Of a DNA stretch of 64,000 nt, positions 1-10,812 are shown in pieces. The translations under genes were made by a program, and so were the position numbers. The notes under the pieces are model-generated. The model was not told the origin of the DNA, did not search any database, and saw nothing but the letters and a program-made list of their open reading frames with translations. The stretch lies in assembly GCF_016464705.1 (NCBI RefSeq), contig NZ_JAEHOB010000005.1:288281-352280 (forward strand). The letters are read 5' to 3'. Within the stretch, counting starts at the first letter, position 1. Every line of letters starts with the position of its first letter. The DNA is from Qaidamihabitans albus. Its GTDB lineage: Bacteria > Actinomycetota > Actinomycetes > Mycobacteriales > Pseudonocardiaceae.

Positions 1-324
1 GTACCGCTGGGAGAGCTGCGAGAACGAGAAGTGCCGGTGCCGGATCAGCTCGTGGGTCAGCGAGCGGGAGATGCCGGTGATGTAGAAGGTCACCGAGCCG
101 TGCTCCAGCACGGACAGGTGCCCGACCTCGATGATGTGGTCGAGGTAGCCGCTGTTCGTGGCGGTCTTCGGGTTCGGCTTCTTCCAGGACTGGTAGCACG
201 CCCTGCCCGCGAACTCGGCGAGCGCCTGACCACCGTCGGCGTCGGTCGACCACGGCACGTCGGCCGGTGGGAAGAACTCCGTCTTCGCGATCAACTGCAC
301 CTTGGGCGACACCGTTTCGGCCAC
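1..324 (-). CDS. thyX: FAD-dependent thymidylate synthase ThyX, 5' part, cut by window edge
   Basis: The first 108 residues of a flavin-dependent thymidylate synthase, which makes dTMP from dUMP using methylene-tetrahydrofolate and FADH2 in the cytoplasm. The family signature RHR-x7-S is visible at residues 95-105 ([11 protein letters not shown]), directly before the window ends; the C-terminal half lies outside. The GTG start at 324 gives an N-terminus beginning [12 protein letters not shown], as usual for actinobacterial ThyX. It is transcribed away from the RHH gene at 456, so 325-455 holds both promoters. In related genomes thyX lies near dapA and dapB; here dapB is about 5 kb away. Confidence 0.95.
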   Translation of the reverse strand, partial: MAETVSPKVQLIAKTEFFPPADVPWSTDADGGQALAEFAGRACYQSWKKPNPKTATNSGYLDHIIEVGHLSVLEHGSVTFYITGISRSLTHELIRHRHFSFSQLSQRY

Positions 325-403
325 GTCCGACTCCCTCGATTACCACGCGGTCTTGTCCCCGGCAGCGTAGTCGCCCCGGCCGGCCGCCACGCGCACCATC
401 ACG

Positions 404-470
404 ATGACACCATCCACGCCTTGACCGATGTCACCTATGACGCCATAGTGGTGTCATGGACCTGACGCCA
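404..470. promoter_or_regulatory. Array of four TGACRCCA half-sites around the start of the RHH gene
   Basis: TGACACCA at 405-412, TGACGCCA at 438-445, its reverse complement TGGTGTCA at 449-456, and TGACGCCA again at 463-470. The middle two form a near-perfect palindrome (437-457) centred 3 bp from the next gene's ATG. Arrays of short half-sites are typical targets of Arc/MetJ-type ribbon-helix-helix proteins, and the adjacent gene encodes one, so autoregulation is a reasonable inference. Confidence 0.5.
421..450 (+). promoter_or_regulatory. Candidate -35/-10 promoter giving a leaderless transcript
   Basis: TTGACC at 421-426 followed by ATAGTG at 445-450 (18-bp spacer). The ATG at 456 lies about 6 bp after the -10-like hexamer and has no Shine-Dalgarno sequence, which fits leaderless transcription, common in actinobacteria. 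The -10 lies inside the palindrome of the half-site array. Confidence 0.35.
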
Positions 471-980
471 TATCTCGAGAGCCTGCGGGAGAACCTGAGC
501 ACCACGGCCTCCGCCGGCGACGAACAGATGCGGCGCGCCGCCGCGGTGCTGTCGGCGGCGCTGGAGCCGGCGGCCCGGCTCGCGCTGATGAACGCGCTCG
601 CCGACCTCGCCGCCGAGGTCACCGCCAACCTCCCCGACCAGGTGGTCGACGTCCGCCTCGACGGCCGCGACGTGCGGGTGGTGGTCACCGGCGCGGGCAC
701 CCCGGCGAGCGAACCGGGCCCGGCTCCGCCGCCACCGCCACCACCTCCGCAGCAGCCACCGGCCGACGGAGGCGACATCAGCCGCATCACGCTGCGGCTG
801 TTCGAACAGATCAAGGGCCAGGCGGAGCAGGCGGCCGCGGCGCAGGGCGTGTCGCTGAACACGTTCGTCTCGCAGGCGGTGCAGGGCGCACTGCAGGGCA
901 AGCATCAGCATCGCGAAGGCGGCAGACCGCACGGCCAGCGGTCCGGGTCGCACCTGCACGGCTGGGTGGAAGGACAGTGA
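456..980 (+). CDS. Ribbon-helix-helix (HicB/Arc-like) DNA-binding protein
   Basis: 174 residues. An N-terminal helical/beta part (1-85) is followed by a proline-rich linker with eight consecutive prolines (about 90-102). Residues 109-148 are a typical ribbon-helix-helix: a strand (SRITLRLF), a helix, then LNTFVSQAVQGAL. Such proteins are usually labelled HicB-family antitoxins, but no HicA toxin gene is adjacent, so a regulator role is likelier. The stop overlaps the GTG start of the DUF4097 gene (GTGA), so the two are translationally coupled. The C-terminal tail (about 149-174) is rich in His, Gly and Arg. Confidence 0.75.
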   Translation: MDLTPYLESLRENLSTTASAGDEQMRRAAAVLSAALEPAARLALMNALADLAAEVTANLPDQVVDVRLDGRDVRVVVTGAGTPASEPGPAPPPPPPPPQQPPADGGDISRITLRLFEQIKGQAEQAAAAQGVSLNTFVSQAVQGALQGKHQHREGGRPHGQRSGSHLHGWVEGQ

Positions 981-1918
981 CGAGCAAGATGAACGCGACG
1001 AACGAGGAACCGCACGACCACGCCGACGAGCCGGTGCGCACCCAGGCGTTCGACGCCGAAGGACCGCTGGAGCTGGACGTGGAGATCACGATGGGCCGGA
1101 TCGACATCCGGCTCGGCGAGGACGACGTGCGCGCCGAGGTGCGCCACGATCCTTCCGCGCAGGCACCGTGGGCGGAGGGCGTGTCCAACATCCTGAGCTG
1201 GGTCGGCGAGCGCTTCGGCGGCCCGCTCGGCTCGGAGCTGCACGGCTCGCCGGGCGAGGCGGTGCGGCAGGCGCGCATCGAGAAGGTGGGTGGCCGGCTG
1301 GTGGTACGCGGGCCGAAACCGCTGCCGCTGCGCAATGTGCCGCTCGCCGTGACCGTGCACGTGCCCTCCCGGTCACACCTGGACGTCCGGGCCGGCGCCG
1401 CGACCGTGACCGTGACCGGGACGGCGGGCCGGGTCGACGTGCAGACCGGCTCCGGCGACGCGGTGCTCGACCGCATCGAGGGCCCCGCGACCGTGCGCAC
1501 CGGCACCGGATCGATCCGGCTCGGCCCGACACCCGCGGGCGTGCAGCTGCGTTCCGGAAGCGGCGACGTCGAGGCGCCCGCGGTGTCCGGTTCCGCGACC
1601 CTCGCCACGGGGACAGGCGATGTGTGGCTGGGCGTGGTCGAGGGTGAGGTGCTGGTCCGCAGCAGCAGTGGCGACCTGACCGTCGCCGAGGCAGCCTCGG
1701 GCTCGGTGGAGGCGATCACCGGCTCGGGCGAGGTCCGGATCGGTATCCGCGGTGGCGTCGCCGCCGAGATCGACCTGTCCTCGGGCGCGGGCCGGGTGTC
1801 GAGCGAGCTCGACGTCGCCGACACGCCGCCGGAGGGACCGGTCGCACTCAAGGTGCGGGCGCGCAGCGGAGCGGGCGACGCCGTGGTGACCAAGGCCCTG
1901 TCCCAGCCGGCGTCCTGA
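977..1918 (+). CDS. DUF4097 family beta-strand repeat protein
   Basis: 313 residues. From about residue 135 the sequence is a ladder of short beta repeats with G-S/T-G-D/S/E turns (GSGDAV, GTGSIR, GSGDVE, GTGDVW, SSGDLT, GSGEVR) about every 20 residues, the hallmark of DUF4097 right-handed beta-helix or adhesin-like proteins. No signal peptide or membrane segment is visible, so it appears cytoplasmic. It is coupled to the upstream RHH gene by a GTGA overlap. In other bacteria DUF4097 genes often sit beside envelope-stress or regulatory genes; the function is unknown. The family call is secure, the role is not. Confidence 0.8.
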   Translation: MTSKMNATNEEPHDHADEPVRTQAFDAEGPLELDVEITMGRIDIRLGEDDVRAEVRHDPSAQAPWAEGVSNILSWVGERFGGPLGSELHGSPGEAVRQARIEKVGGRLVVRGPKPLPLRNVPLAVTVHVPSRSHLDVRAGAATVTVTGTAGRVDVQTGSGDAVLDRIEGPATVRTGTGSIRLGPTPAGVQLRSGSGDVEAPAVSGSATLATGTGDVWLGVVEGEVLVRSSSGDLTVAEAASGSVEAITGSGEVRIGIRGGVAAEIDLSSGAGRVSSELDVADTPPEGPVALKVRARSGAGDAVVTKALSQPAS

Positions 1919-1944
1919 AGGGGCGGCGGCCGGACGGCCCGTGG

Positions 1945-2163
1945 TCAGTGCGCCGCGCCCGGCGCGTCCTCCCGCCTGCCCGCCTCGGCCTCGAGCCCGA
2001 GCATCGCGAGCAGGTCCTGGCAGTCCCCCACGTCCACGGCGTGCTCGGCCACGGTACGCACGGCGCGGTGATGCTCGATCCCCAGCTGGGTCTGCTCGGC
2101 CGCGCGGGCCTGGGAGACCCGGTCCGGTGTCCGGGTGGGCCCCGCGGGCCGTGCCCACGTCAT
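1945..2163 (-). CDS. Small hypothetical protein (72 aa)
   Basis: An ORF with ATG at 2163 preceded by AGGA at 6-nt spacing; starts further upstream are possible but lack a ribosome site. The product is hydrophilic, with a predicted amphipathic core (IEHHRAVRTVAEHAVDVGD, then a Leu-rich CQDLLAMLGLE). I do not recognise the family. It is convergent with the DUF4097 gene (27 bp apart) and divergent from cspA. Support is the ribosome site and position; a chance ORF in GC-rich DNA is possible. Confidence 0.45.
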   Translation of the reverse strand: MTWARPAGPTRTPDRVSQARAAEQTQLGIEHHRAVRTVAEHAVDVGDCQDLLAMLGLEAEAGRREDAPGAAH

Positions 2164-2472
2164 TCGGATCCTGCTTCCACGCGAACGCACCATCCCGACG
2201 GCATGTCGGCACTCCCGTCCCCGGCCGAAGCAGGCCGGCTGGGTCACCCGCCGAGAACGACACCGGCTCGATTGCCGGTGTACTGGGTGCTCTCGACCGT
2301 CTGACTCTACCCCGGCCGGGTGACGGGAATGAACGCGGCACCGGGGTGGTTGTAATCGATGGTCGTAGTTTTTGTTGTTGCTTGCTTTCAGGGATCTGAG
2401 AAGCCGCGTCGAGAAACCGGCCCGGGTACCGCACGGTGCGGTACCCCGTACCGAACCCTGTAAGGGAGCGAA
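2164..2472 (+). other. Intergenic region and cspA 5' leader (309 bp)
   Basis: No convincing gene. It holds the divergent promoter region and the cspA leader. A T-rich stretch at about 2361-2392 (GTAGTTTTTGTTGTTGC) stands out against the roughly 72% GC background, as in the leaders of cold-shock genes. GGGAG at 2464-2468 is the likely cspA ribosome site. Confidence 0.5.
2424..2446 (+). promoter_or_regulatory. Hairpin in the cspA leader
   Basis: A perfect 10-bp inverted repeat (GGGTACCGCA, loop CGG, TGCGGTACCC) ends 26 bp before the cspA ATG. Cold-shock mRNA leaders often refold with temperature; this stem is a candidate for such control, but the sequence alone does not show it. Confidence 0.4.
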
Positions 2473-2673
2473 ATGACTCAGGGCACCGTCAAGTGGTTCA
2501 ACGCGGAGAAGGGCTTCGGCTTCATCACTCGCGCCGAGGGACCGGACGTCTTCGTGCACTACTCCGAGATCGACGGCAGCGGTTTCCGCAGCCTCGAGGA
2601 GAACCAGCAGGTCGAGTTCGAGGTGGCGCAGGGCCCGAAGGGCCTGCAGGCCACCGGCGTCCGCGCGGTCTGA
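2473..2673 (+). CDS. cspA: Cold shock protein, CspA family
   Basis: 66 residues, the standard length of a single cold-shock domain (five-stranded OB fold that binds single-stranded RNA/DNA). RNP1 (KGFGFI) is at residues 14-19 and RNP2 (VFVHYSEI) at 28-35, both intact, and the N-terminus [10 protein letters not shown] is canonical for actinobacteria. It acts as an RNA chaperone or transcription antiterminator in the cytoplasm. It is monocistronic: a long T-rich leader with a hairpin lies upstream and a strong terminator hairpin follows 7 bp after the stop. Confidence 0.97.
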   Translation: MTQGTVKWFNAEKGFGFITRAEGPDVFVHYSEIDGSGFRSLEENQQVEFEVAQGPKGLQATGVRAV

Positions 2674-2680
2674 TCCACCA

Positions 2681-2722
2681 CGCAAGAAGGCCCGGCACCG
2701 GCAGGTGCCGGGCCTTCTTGCG
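2681..2722. terminator. Bidirectional terminator hairpin after cspA
   Basis: A perfect 19-bp stem (2681-2699 with 2704-2722) and 4-nt loop GGCA. Without a clear U-tract it is an actinobacterial-type terminator. It lies between convergent cspA and the glycosylase gene and can serve both. Confidence 0.9.
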
Positions 2723-2730
2723 CTCACCCC

Positions 2731-3948
2731 TCAGGAGCGGGGAAGGGCGTTGCGGAGCGTGGCCGCGAGGTCTCCGCGCTCGCCCACGGCCACCCGTTCG
2801 AGGCCGAGCCAGGAGGCCGTCAGCGACAGCTCCTCAGCCAGTTCGGCGGCCACCCTGGCGTGGTCGGTGCCGGGCTCGGCGAACGCCCCCGGCACCCGGA
2901 GTGCCCCGGCGGCGCGATCCGCCTTGAGGTCCACCCGGCCGACCAGCTCGCCGCCGAGCAGGAACGGGAACACGTAGTAGCCGTACACGCGCTTCGGCTC
3001 CGGCACGTAGATCTCGATGCGGTACCGGAAGCCGAACAGGCGCTCGGTGCGCGCCCGCTCCCAGATCAGCGGGTCGAACGGGCACAGCAGCGCCCGCCCG
3101 GTGACCGCCCTCGGCGTGCGCGCGTCGACGTGCCGGTACGCCTCGTGCCGCCAGCCGTGCACCCGGACCGGCTCCAGCGTGCCCTCCTCGACGAGCTCTG
3201 CGACGGCCTGCCTGCTCGCGCCGGGACTGAGCCGGTAGTAGTCCCGCAGGTCCGGTTCGGTGGCGATCCCGAGCGCTGTCGCCGCCCGCCGGATCAGCTC
3301 GCGCGCACCTTCCTCCGGACCCACCCGGCGCGCCAGCACGTCCGGCGGCAGCACGCGCTCGGGCAGGTCGTAGAGCCGTTCGAACCCGCGCCGCGTCCCC
3401 GTCGTGAGCTGCCCGATGCCGAACAGCCACTCGCAGATCTTCTTCACCTCCGAGCGCTCCCACCAGGCACCGGGCGTGCGCCGGGCCGGACCGGCCAGCT
3501 CTCGTTCGATCGTGCCCGCTCCGACCGGGCCCAGTTCCTTCACCACGGCCAGCACGTCGTCGACGAGCGACGGTGCGCTGTCGGCGATCCGGGCGTAGCC
3601 GCGCCACCAGCCCCGCGGTTTCGCGCCGGAATGCAGCAGCGGCCAGTCCCGCACCGGCACCAGGCTCGCCTCGTGGGCCCAGTACTCCACCAGCAGCCGG
3701 GGCCGGCGGGCGCTGTGCGACCACGCCGCGTCGTCGACGAGCTCCGGCTCGTAGGGGCCGAGCCGCGCGAACAGCGGCGCGTAGTGGGCACGCACGGCCA
3801 CGTTGACCGAATCGAGCTGGATGAGCTGCACCCGGGACAGCACGCGCTGCAGGTGCCGCCGGGTCGGCGGACCGGCGGGCCGCGGATCGGCGAACCCCTG
3901 CGCGGCCAGCGCCGTACGGCGGGCCACCCCCGGACTCACGGTTCTCAT
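2731..3948 (-). CDS. Winged-helix DNA glycosylase, AlkX/YcaQ-like (HTH_42)
   Basis: 405 residues, the usual length of the HTH_42 (YcaQ/AlkZ) superfamily, bacterial glycosylases that unhook alkylated bases or interstrand crosslinks. Near the N-terminus (about residues 35-45) the sequence reads VQLIQLDSVNV; Gln-Leu-Asp fits the Q-phi-D catalytic motif of the AlkX (YcaQ) branch rather than the Q-phi-Q of AlkZ. Tandem winged-helix regions rich in Trp/Arg follow, including REL and YYR elements typical of the family. The ATG at 3948 was chosen over upstream extensions because homologues begin shortly before RRTALAAQGF. Divergent from the GNAT gene. Confidence 0.85.
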   Translation of the reverse strand: MRTVSPGVARRTALAAQGFADPRPAGPPTRRHLQRVLSRVQLIQLDSVNVAVRAHYAPLFARLGPYEPELVDDAAWSHSARRPRLLVEYWAHEASLVPVRDWPLLHSGAKPRGWWRGYARIADSAPSLVDDVLAVVKELGPVGAGTIERELAGPARRTPGAWWERSEVKKICEWLFGIGQLTTGTRRGFERLYDLPERVLPPDVLARRVGPEEGARELIRRAATALGIATEPDLRDYYRLSPGASRQAVAELVEEGTLEPVRVHGWRHEAYRHVDARTPRAVTGRALLCPFDPLIWERARTERLFGFRYRIEIYVPEPKRVYGYYVFPFLLGGELVGRVDLKADRAAGALRVPGAFAEPGTDHARVAAELAEELSLTASWLGLERVAVGERGDLAATLRNALPRS

Positions 3949-4030
3949 GCCGCGAGCTTGCCACGAGCCACCGACAGCACCGGGCGGACCGCGATCGTCG
4001 CCTGCACGACCGCCCGCTATCTTGCGGGGC

Positions 4031-4591
4031 ATGGCTACCGCCGACGTCCGCCCCGCCGCACCCGACGACGTCGCGGAGATCGCCCGCATCCAGCTGGAGA
4101 CCTGGCGGGTCGCGTACACCGATGTCGTCGGCGCCCGCGCGATCGACGAACTCGACCCTGCGGACCTCGCCCGACGCTGGTCCGGTGCCGTCGAGCACCC
4201 GGAAACGGCCGTCTACGTGGCGCTGGAGGGAACGTTCACCGTCGGCTTCTGCGTGGCGGGCCCGGCCCCCGCCGAGGACGTCGCCGCCGCCGACGGCACG
4301 CTCCCGGACGACGCGGCACGCACCGGCCTGATCGCGACCGTGCTCGTCGAGCCGCGCTGGGGCAGACGCGGGCACGGCGGCAGGCTGCTCGCCAGCGCCG
4401 CCGCCGGGCTGCGCGAACACGGCGCCGAGCGGGGAGTCACGTGGGTGGCGCAGTCCGACTCCGCCTCCCTGGCGTTCTTCCGCGGTGCGGGCTGGAATCC
4501 GGACGGCACGGTCCGCACGCTCGACACCGGCGAGAAGACCGTCCGCGAGCTGCGGCTCACCGGCGGACTGGAGCTGCGGCTGGCCTCGTGA
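4031..4591 (+). CDS. GNAT family N-acetyltransferase
   Basis: 186 residues. The N-terminus (DVRPAAPDDVAEIARI) is the usual first strand and helix of a GNAT fold; the acetyl-CoA pyrophosphate loop appears as RRGHGGRL (about 114-121), close to the Q/R-x-x-G-x-G/A consensus, and a C-terminal strand follows (AFFRGAGW). It probably acetylates a small amine or a protein N-terminus; the substrate cannot be read from sequence. The final Ser codon and stop (TCG TGA) lie inside the 46-bp palindromic repeat. Divergent from the glycosylase gene. Confidence 0.88.
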   Translation: MATADVRPAAPDDVAEIARIQLETWRVAYTDVVGARAIDELDPADLARRWSGAVEHPETAVYVALEGTFTVGFCVAGPAPAEDVAAADGTLPDDAARTGLIATVLVEPRWGRRGHGGRLLASAAAGLREHGAERGVTWVAQSDSASLAFFRGAGWNPDGTVRTLDTGEKTVRELRLTGGLELRLAS

Positions 4592-4630
4592 GTGCGCACA
4601 CGAGTTAGAACTCGCGTGCGCACTCACGAG
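4585..4630. repeat. 46-bp palindromic repeat, copy 1
   Basis: Starts CTCGTGAGTGCGCAC and ends GTGCGCACTCACGAG, with TTAGAA at the centre. The arms pair over about 22 bp with one mismatch and a 2-nt loop. The TGA at 4589-4591 is the stop of the GNAT gene. It may act as a transcription terminator. Confidence 0.95.
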
Positions 4631-4721
4631 GCCGGGACGCACTGGTACGCAACCTTTTCCTTACGGTGCGCTCAGCTTCGGCTGTTAGCGTGGCCCGTGA
4701 TTCTCAGCAGGGAGGCACGCG

Positions 4722-5243
4722 GTGTTCGGTTGGCTGTGCGTGACGCTGGGCGTCGCCTTCGGCTCCGCGGTCGTGCCGTTGATCAGCATCGAGGTGTTCG
4801 TCATCGGGCTCGTGTCGAGCGATCCGGGCATTCCGTGGCTCGCGGTGGGCGCCGTGGTCGCGGTGGGACAGATCGCCGGGAAGCTCCTGTACTACCTGGC
4901 GGCACGCGGTTCGATCCGGCTGCCCGCGTTCCTGCACGACCGGCTGCACCGCCAGCGCCCGCCGTCGCCGCGCCGGGAGGCATGGCGGCTGCGCACCAAA
5001 CGGTTGCGGCGGTGGGTCGAAGCACTGCGGGAACGCTGCCATCGCCACCCGCACTGGATGACCAGTACGTACGGCATCAGTTCGGTGTTCGGACTGCCAC
5101 CGTTCATGGCGACCACCGTGCTGGCCGGACTGGTCCGGATGCGCATGTCGACGTTCGTCTCCGCGGGCCTGCTCGGCCGGTTCATCCGGTTCAGCGCGCT
5201 CGCGGCGGCGCCCGCCGTGTTCGCCGGCTGGTTCCACATCTGA
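4722..5243 (+). CDS. Small integral membrane protein, VTT/DedA-like
   Basis: 173 residues from a GTG start. Predicted membrane segments lie at about 2-30, 38-60, 113-135 and 147-168, with a basic cytoplasmic loop (about 62-105, rich in Arg and His) between the pairs. The layout, with G-rich helices and VFGLPPF...VLAGLVRMRM, resembles the VTT (SNARE-associated, DedA) fold of lipid-scrambling membrane proteins, but I cannot find the full family signature. The function is unassigned. It follows the palindrome that ends the GNAT gene and is convergent with the TPR gene. Confidence 0.65.
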   Translation: MFGWLCVTLGVAFGSAVVPLISIEVFVIGLVSSDPGIPWLAVGAVVAVGQIAGKLLYYLAARGSIRLPAFLHDRLHRQRPPSPRREAWRLRTKRLRRWVEALRERCHRHPHWMTSTYGISSVFGLPPFMATTVLAGLVRMRMSTFVSAGLLGRFIRFSALAAAPAVFAGWFHI

Positions 5244-5256
5244 CCGGCTCGCGCCC

Positions 5257-7816
<2,560 letters not shown>

Positions 7817-7831
7817 GAATCCTTACTCACG

Positions 7832-7886
7832 TGCCATGAACGACCCGTTACTGGCGAAAAGTGCCAGTAACGGGTCGTTCATGGCA
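7832..7886. terminator. Hairpin after pnp
   Basis: A perfect 24-bp stem (7832-7855 with 7863-7886) and 7-nt loop GAAAAGT. It sits 15 bp past the pnp stop and just upstream of the M16 start; likely a pnp terminator or mRNA-stabilising stem. It is unrelated to the 46-bp repeat. Confidence 0.8.
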
Positions 7887-7900
7887 GTTCGGCGTTGTGC

Positions 7901-10156
7901 TTACTGGTTGGACTCGGCCGGCTCCTGCGCCGGGGCGGACTCGGCGGCCTTCTCGTCCTCGTCCTGGACCACGACGAGGCTGATCTTGCCGCGGCTGTCG
8001 ATGTCCGCGATCTCCACGCGGAGCTTGTCGCCGACGTTCACCACGTCCTCGACCTTGCCGATGCGCTTGCCGTTGCCCAGCTTCGAGATGTGCACCAGGC
8101 CGTCCTTGCCCGGCAGCAGCGAGACGAACGCGCCGAACGCGGCCGTCTTCACGACCGTGCCGAGGAAGCGCTCGCCCACCTTCGGCAGCTGCGGGTTGGC
8201 GATGGCGTTGATCTTGTCGATCGCCGCCTCCGCGGACGGGCCGTCCACGGCACCGACGTAGATCGTGCCGTCGTCCTCGATGGAGATGTCGGCGCCGGTC
8301 TCCTCGGTGATCGAGTTGATCATCTTGCCCTTCGGCCCGATGACCTCGCCGATCTTGTCGACCGGGACCTTCACGCTGGTGACGCGCGGCGCGAACGGGC
8401 TCATCTCGTCCGGAGTGTCGATCGCCTCGGCCATCACGTCCATGATGGTGAGCCGGGCGTCACGGGCCTGGTTCAGCGCGGCGCCGAGCACGTCCGATGG
8501 GATGCCGTCCAGCTTCGTGTCGAGCTGCAGCGCGGTGATGAACTCCTTGGTACCGGCGACCTTGAAGTCCATGTCGCCGAAGGCGTCCTCGGCGCCGAGG
8601 ATGTCGGTCAGCGCGACGTAGCGCGTCTCCCCGTCCACCTCGTCGGACACCAGACCCATCGCGATGCCCGCCACCGGCGCCTTGAGCGGCACGCCGGCGT
8701 TGTAGAGGCTCATCGTGGAGGCGCAGACCGAGCCCATCGAGGTCGAGCCGTTGGAGCCCAGCGCCTCGGACACCTGCCGGATGGCGTAGGGGAACTCGTC
8801 CCGCTTCGGCAGGACCGGCACCAGCGCCCGCTCGGCGAGCATGCCGTGGCCGACCTCGCGCCGCTTCGGCGTGCCGACCCGGCCGGTCTCGCCGGTGGAG
8901 AACGGCGGGAAGTTGTAGTGGTGCAGGTAACGCTTGCTCGTCTCGGGCGAGAGCGTGTCGAGCTGCTGCTCCATCCGCAGCATGTTCAGCGTGGTCACGC
9001 CCAGGATCTGGGTCTCACCACGCTCGAACAGCGCCGAGCCGTGCGCCCGCGGGATCACCGACACCTCGGCGGCCAGCTGCCGGATGTCGGTCAGCCCTCG
9101 GCCGTCGATGCGCACCTTGTCGCGCAGGATCCGCTGCCGGATCAGCTTCTTGGTGAGCGCACGGAAGGCGGCGCCGACCTCCTTGTCGCGGCCCTCGAAG
9201 GCCTCGCCCTCGCCGACGCCGACCCGCGCCAGCACGTCGGCCTTGACCTCGTCGGTGGCGTTGTCCCGGTCCTGCTTGCCGCCGATGGCCAGCGCCTTGG
9301 TGAGCTCGTCGGTCGCGATGGCGGCGACGGCGTCGTAGACATCCTGCTGGTAGGCGGGGAACAGCGGGAAGTCGCCGGCCGGCTTGGCGGCCGCGTCGGC
9401 GAGCCGCTGCTGCGCCTCGCACAGCGACCGGATGAACGGCTTGGCCGCGTCCAGGCCCTCCGCGACGACCTGCTCGGTCGGCGCGGTGCCACCGCCCGCG
9501 ACGAGGTCGATCGTGTTCTCGGTGCCCTCCGCCTCGACCATCATGATCGCGACGTCCTCGGGGCGGTCACCGACGATGCGGCCCGCGACCACCATGTTGA
9601 AGGTCGCGTTCTCCAGCTGGCTCCACGTCGGCAGCGCCACCCACTGGCCCTCGATCAGCGCGACGCGCACGCTGCCGATCGGACCGGAGAACGGCAGCCC
9701 GCTGACCTGGGTGGAAGCCGAGGCGGCGTTGATCGCGAGCACGTCGTAGGGGTCCTCGGGGTGCAGGCTCTGCACCGTGATGACCACCTGGATCTCGTTG
9801 CGCAGGCCCTCGGTGAACGAGGGGCGCAGCGGCCGGTCGATGAGCCGGCAGGTCAGCACCGCGTCGGTGGATGGACGGCCCTCCCTGCGGAAGAACGAGC
9901 CGGGGATGCGCCCGGCGGAGTACATCCGCTCCTCGACGTCCACGGTGAGTGGGAAGAAGTCGAGCTGGTCCTTCGGGTGCTTCGACGCGGTGGTGGCCGA
10001 GAGCAGCATGGTCTCGTCGTCCAGGTAGGCGACGACCGAGCCGGCGGCCTGCCTGGCCAGCCTGCCCGTCTCGAAGCGGACCGTGCGGGTACCGAACCGG
10101 CCGTTGTCGATCACGGCTTCCGATTCGTGCACGCTGATACCGCTTGATTCCGTCAT
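7901..10156 (-). CDS. pnp: Polyribonucleotide nucleotidyltransferase / GpsI
   Basis: 751 residues. Two RNase PH-like domains (about 15-240 and 345-560, the second with the [16 protein letters not shown] active-site loop), a KH domain with IGPKGKMI (about 620) and a C-terminal S1 domain ([13 protein letters not shown]...GLVHISKL, about 675-735). It degrades RNA processively from the 3' end with phosphate and can add 3' tails; the Streptomyces enzyme was described as guanosine pentaphosphate synthetase I. The C-terminal acidic tail (after 740) is short. It is downstream of rpsO on the same strand, as in most bacteria, with a 228-bp leader containing hairpins. Confidence 0.98.
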   Translation of the reverse strand: MTESSGISVHESEAVIDNGRFGTRTVRFETGRLARQAAGSVVAYLDDETMLLSATTASKHPKDQLDFFPLTVDVEERMYSAGRIPGSFFRREGRPSTDAVLTCRLIDRPLRPSFTEGLRNEIQVVITVQSLHPEDPYDVLAINAASASTQVSGLPFSGPIGSVRVALIEGQWVALPTWSQLENATFNMVVAGRIVGDRPEDVAIMMVEAEGTENTIDLVAGGGTAPTEQVVAEGLDAAKPFIRSLCEAQQRLADAAAKPAGDFPLFPAYQQDVYDAVAAIATDELTKALAIGGKQDRDNATDEVKADVLARVGVGEGEAFEGRDKEVGAAFRALTKKLIRQRILRDKVRIDGRGLTDIRQLAAEVSVIPRAHGSALFERGETQILGVTTLNMLRMEQQLDTLSPETSKRYLHHYNFPPFSTGETGRVGTPKRREVGHGMLAERALVPVLPKRDEFPYAIRQVSEALGSNGSTSMGSVCASTMSLYNAGVPLKAPVAGIAMGLVSDEVDGETRYVALTDILGAEDAFGDMDFKVAGTKEFITALQLDTKLDGIPSDVLGAALNQARDARLTIMDVMAEAIDTPDEMSPFAPRVTSVKVPVDKIGEVIGPKGKMINSITEETGADISIEDDGTIYVGAVDGPSAEAAIDKINAIANPQLPKVGERFLGTVVKTAAFGAFVSLLPGKDGLVHISKLGNGKRIGKVEDVVNVGDKLRVEIADIDSRGKISLVVVQDEDEKAAESAPAQEPAESNQ

Positions 10157-10237
10157 AACGAAAATTTCTCCTCATTCCGCTCGGGCGGCACACGACCCCC
10201 AACCCTTGGGGGGCACGCTCGAGGAACGAGGCCGGTC

Positions 10238-10268
10238 TTCGATCGAAGCCCCCGGGACCTGTCCCGGG
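10238..10268 (-). promoter_or_regulatory. Stem-loops in the pnp leader
   Basis: Two adjacent inverted repeats, CTTCGATCGAAG at 10238-10249 and CCCGGGAC-CT-GTCCCGGG at 10251-10268, lie in the rpsO-pnp interval 82-118 bp upstream of the pnp ATG. In E. coli a leader hairpin cut by RNase III mediates pnp autoregulation; whether these stems play that part is inference. Confidence 0.4.
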
Positions 10269-10338
10269 AGCCACTACCGAGGACCGGCGGGGTTGTCCTC
10301 GCGCGCGGTGCGCTCGCCCTGTGTTCTTGTCTTGGTGT

Positions 10339-10377
10339 ACCGAGGGGGAGTGACCCGGACCGGGTCACTCCCCCTCG
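10339..10377 (-). terminator. Terminator after rpsO
   Basis: A 17-bp perfect stem (10339-10355 with 10361-10377) and loop GGACC, beginning 8 bp past the rpsO stop on the minus strand. It may be partial, letting some transcripts read into pnp. Confidence 0.85.
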
Positions 10378-10384
10378 GAGTCTG

Positions 10385-10654
10385 CTATCGGCGGAGGCCG
10401 AGTCGCTGGATCAGCGAGCGGTACCGCTCGATATCCAGCTTCATCACGTAGTTGAGCAGCCGGCGACGACGGCCGACCAGCAGCAACAGACCGCGACGGG
10501 AGTGATGGTCGTGCTTGTGCACCTTGAGGTGCTCGGTGAGGCCGATGATCCGCTTGGTGAGCAGAGCCACCTGGGCCTCGGGGGACCCGGTGTCCGACTC
10601 GTGCACGCCGTACTCGGACAGGATCGACTTCTTCTCATCGGTGGACAGAGCCAC
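10385..10654 (-). CDS. rpsO: 30S ribosomal protein S15
   Basis: 89 residues, exactly the family length. It binds the central domain of 16S rRNA early in small-subunit assembly. Family motifs are present: [16 protein letters not shown], the loop [12 protein letters not shown] and [10 protein letters not shown]. The ATG at 10654 gives the standard [10 protein letters not shown] start. A long complex hairpin lies just upstream in the leader. Order ribF-rpsO-pnp is the common actinobacterial arrangement, although two genes are interposed here. Confidence 0.99.
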   Translation of the reverse strand: MALSTDEKKSILSEYGVHESDTGSPEAQVALLTKRIIGLTEHLKVHKHDHHSRRGLLLLVGRRRRLLNYVMKLDIERYRSLIQRLGLRR

Positions 10655-10674
10655 TCGCTATCTCCTACTTGTCG

Positions 10675-10710
10675 AGGAGGGACCGGCGTACGACGCCGAT
10701 CGACCCTCCT
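10675..10710 (-). promoter_or_regulatory. Structured rpsO leader, possible S15 autoregulatory site
   Basis: On the transcript AGGAGGG pairs with CCCTCCT, enclosing an inner CGGCG-TCGTA-CGCCG stem; the element ends about 20 nt before the rpsO ATG. The left arm looks like an anti-Shine-Dalgarno target. S15 is known to repress its own mRNA through leader structures in several phyla, so this is a candidate. Confidence 0.45.
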
Positions 10711-10812
10711 GTACGTACCGTGGATACCCAGGCGCGTCTCGCCCCGGGCGGGAAGGTCGCGGCCGCCACGGACTGCAGCCGGACTCAACTGTCGAGGATA
10801 GCAGCCGCGTTG

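Noticed and set aside
456..980. HicAB toxin-antitoxin pair
   Set aside because: No HicA-like double-stranded RNA-binding toxin lies on either side; the partner is a DUF4097 protein.
7895..10147. A 750-residue plus-strand open frame across pnp
   Set aside because: It is the antisense of a clearly conserved gene; low-complexity His/Asp/Arg/Leu composition with no domains. GC-rich third positions keep such frames open.
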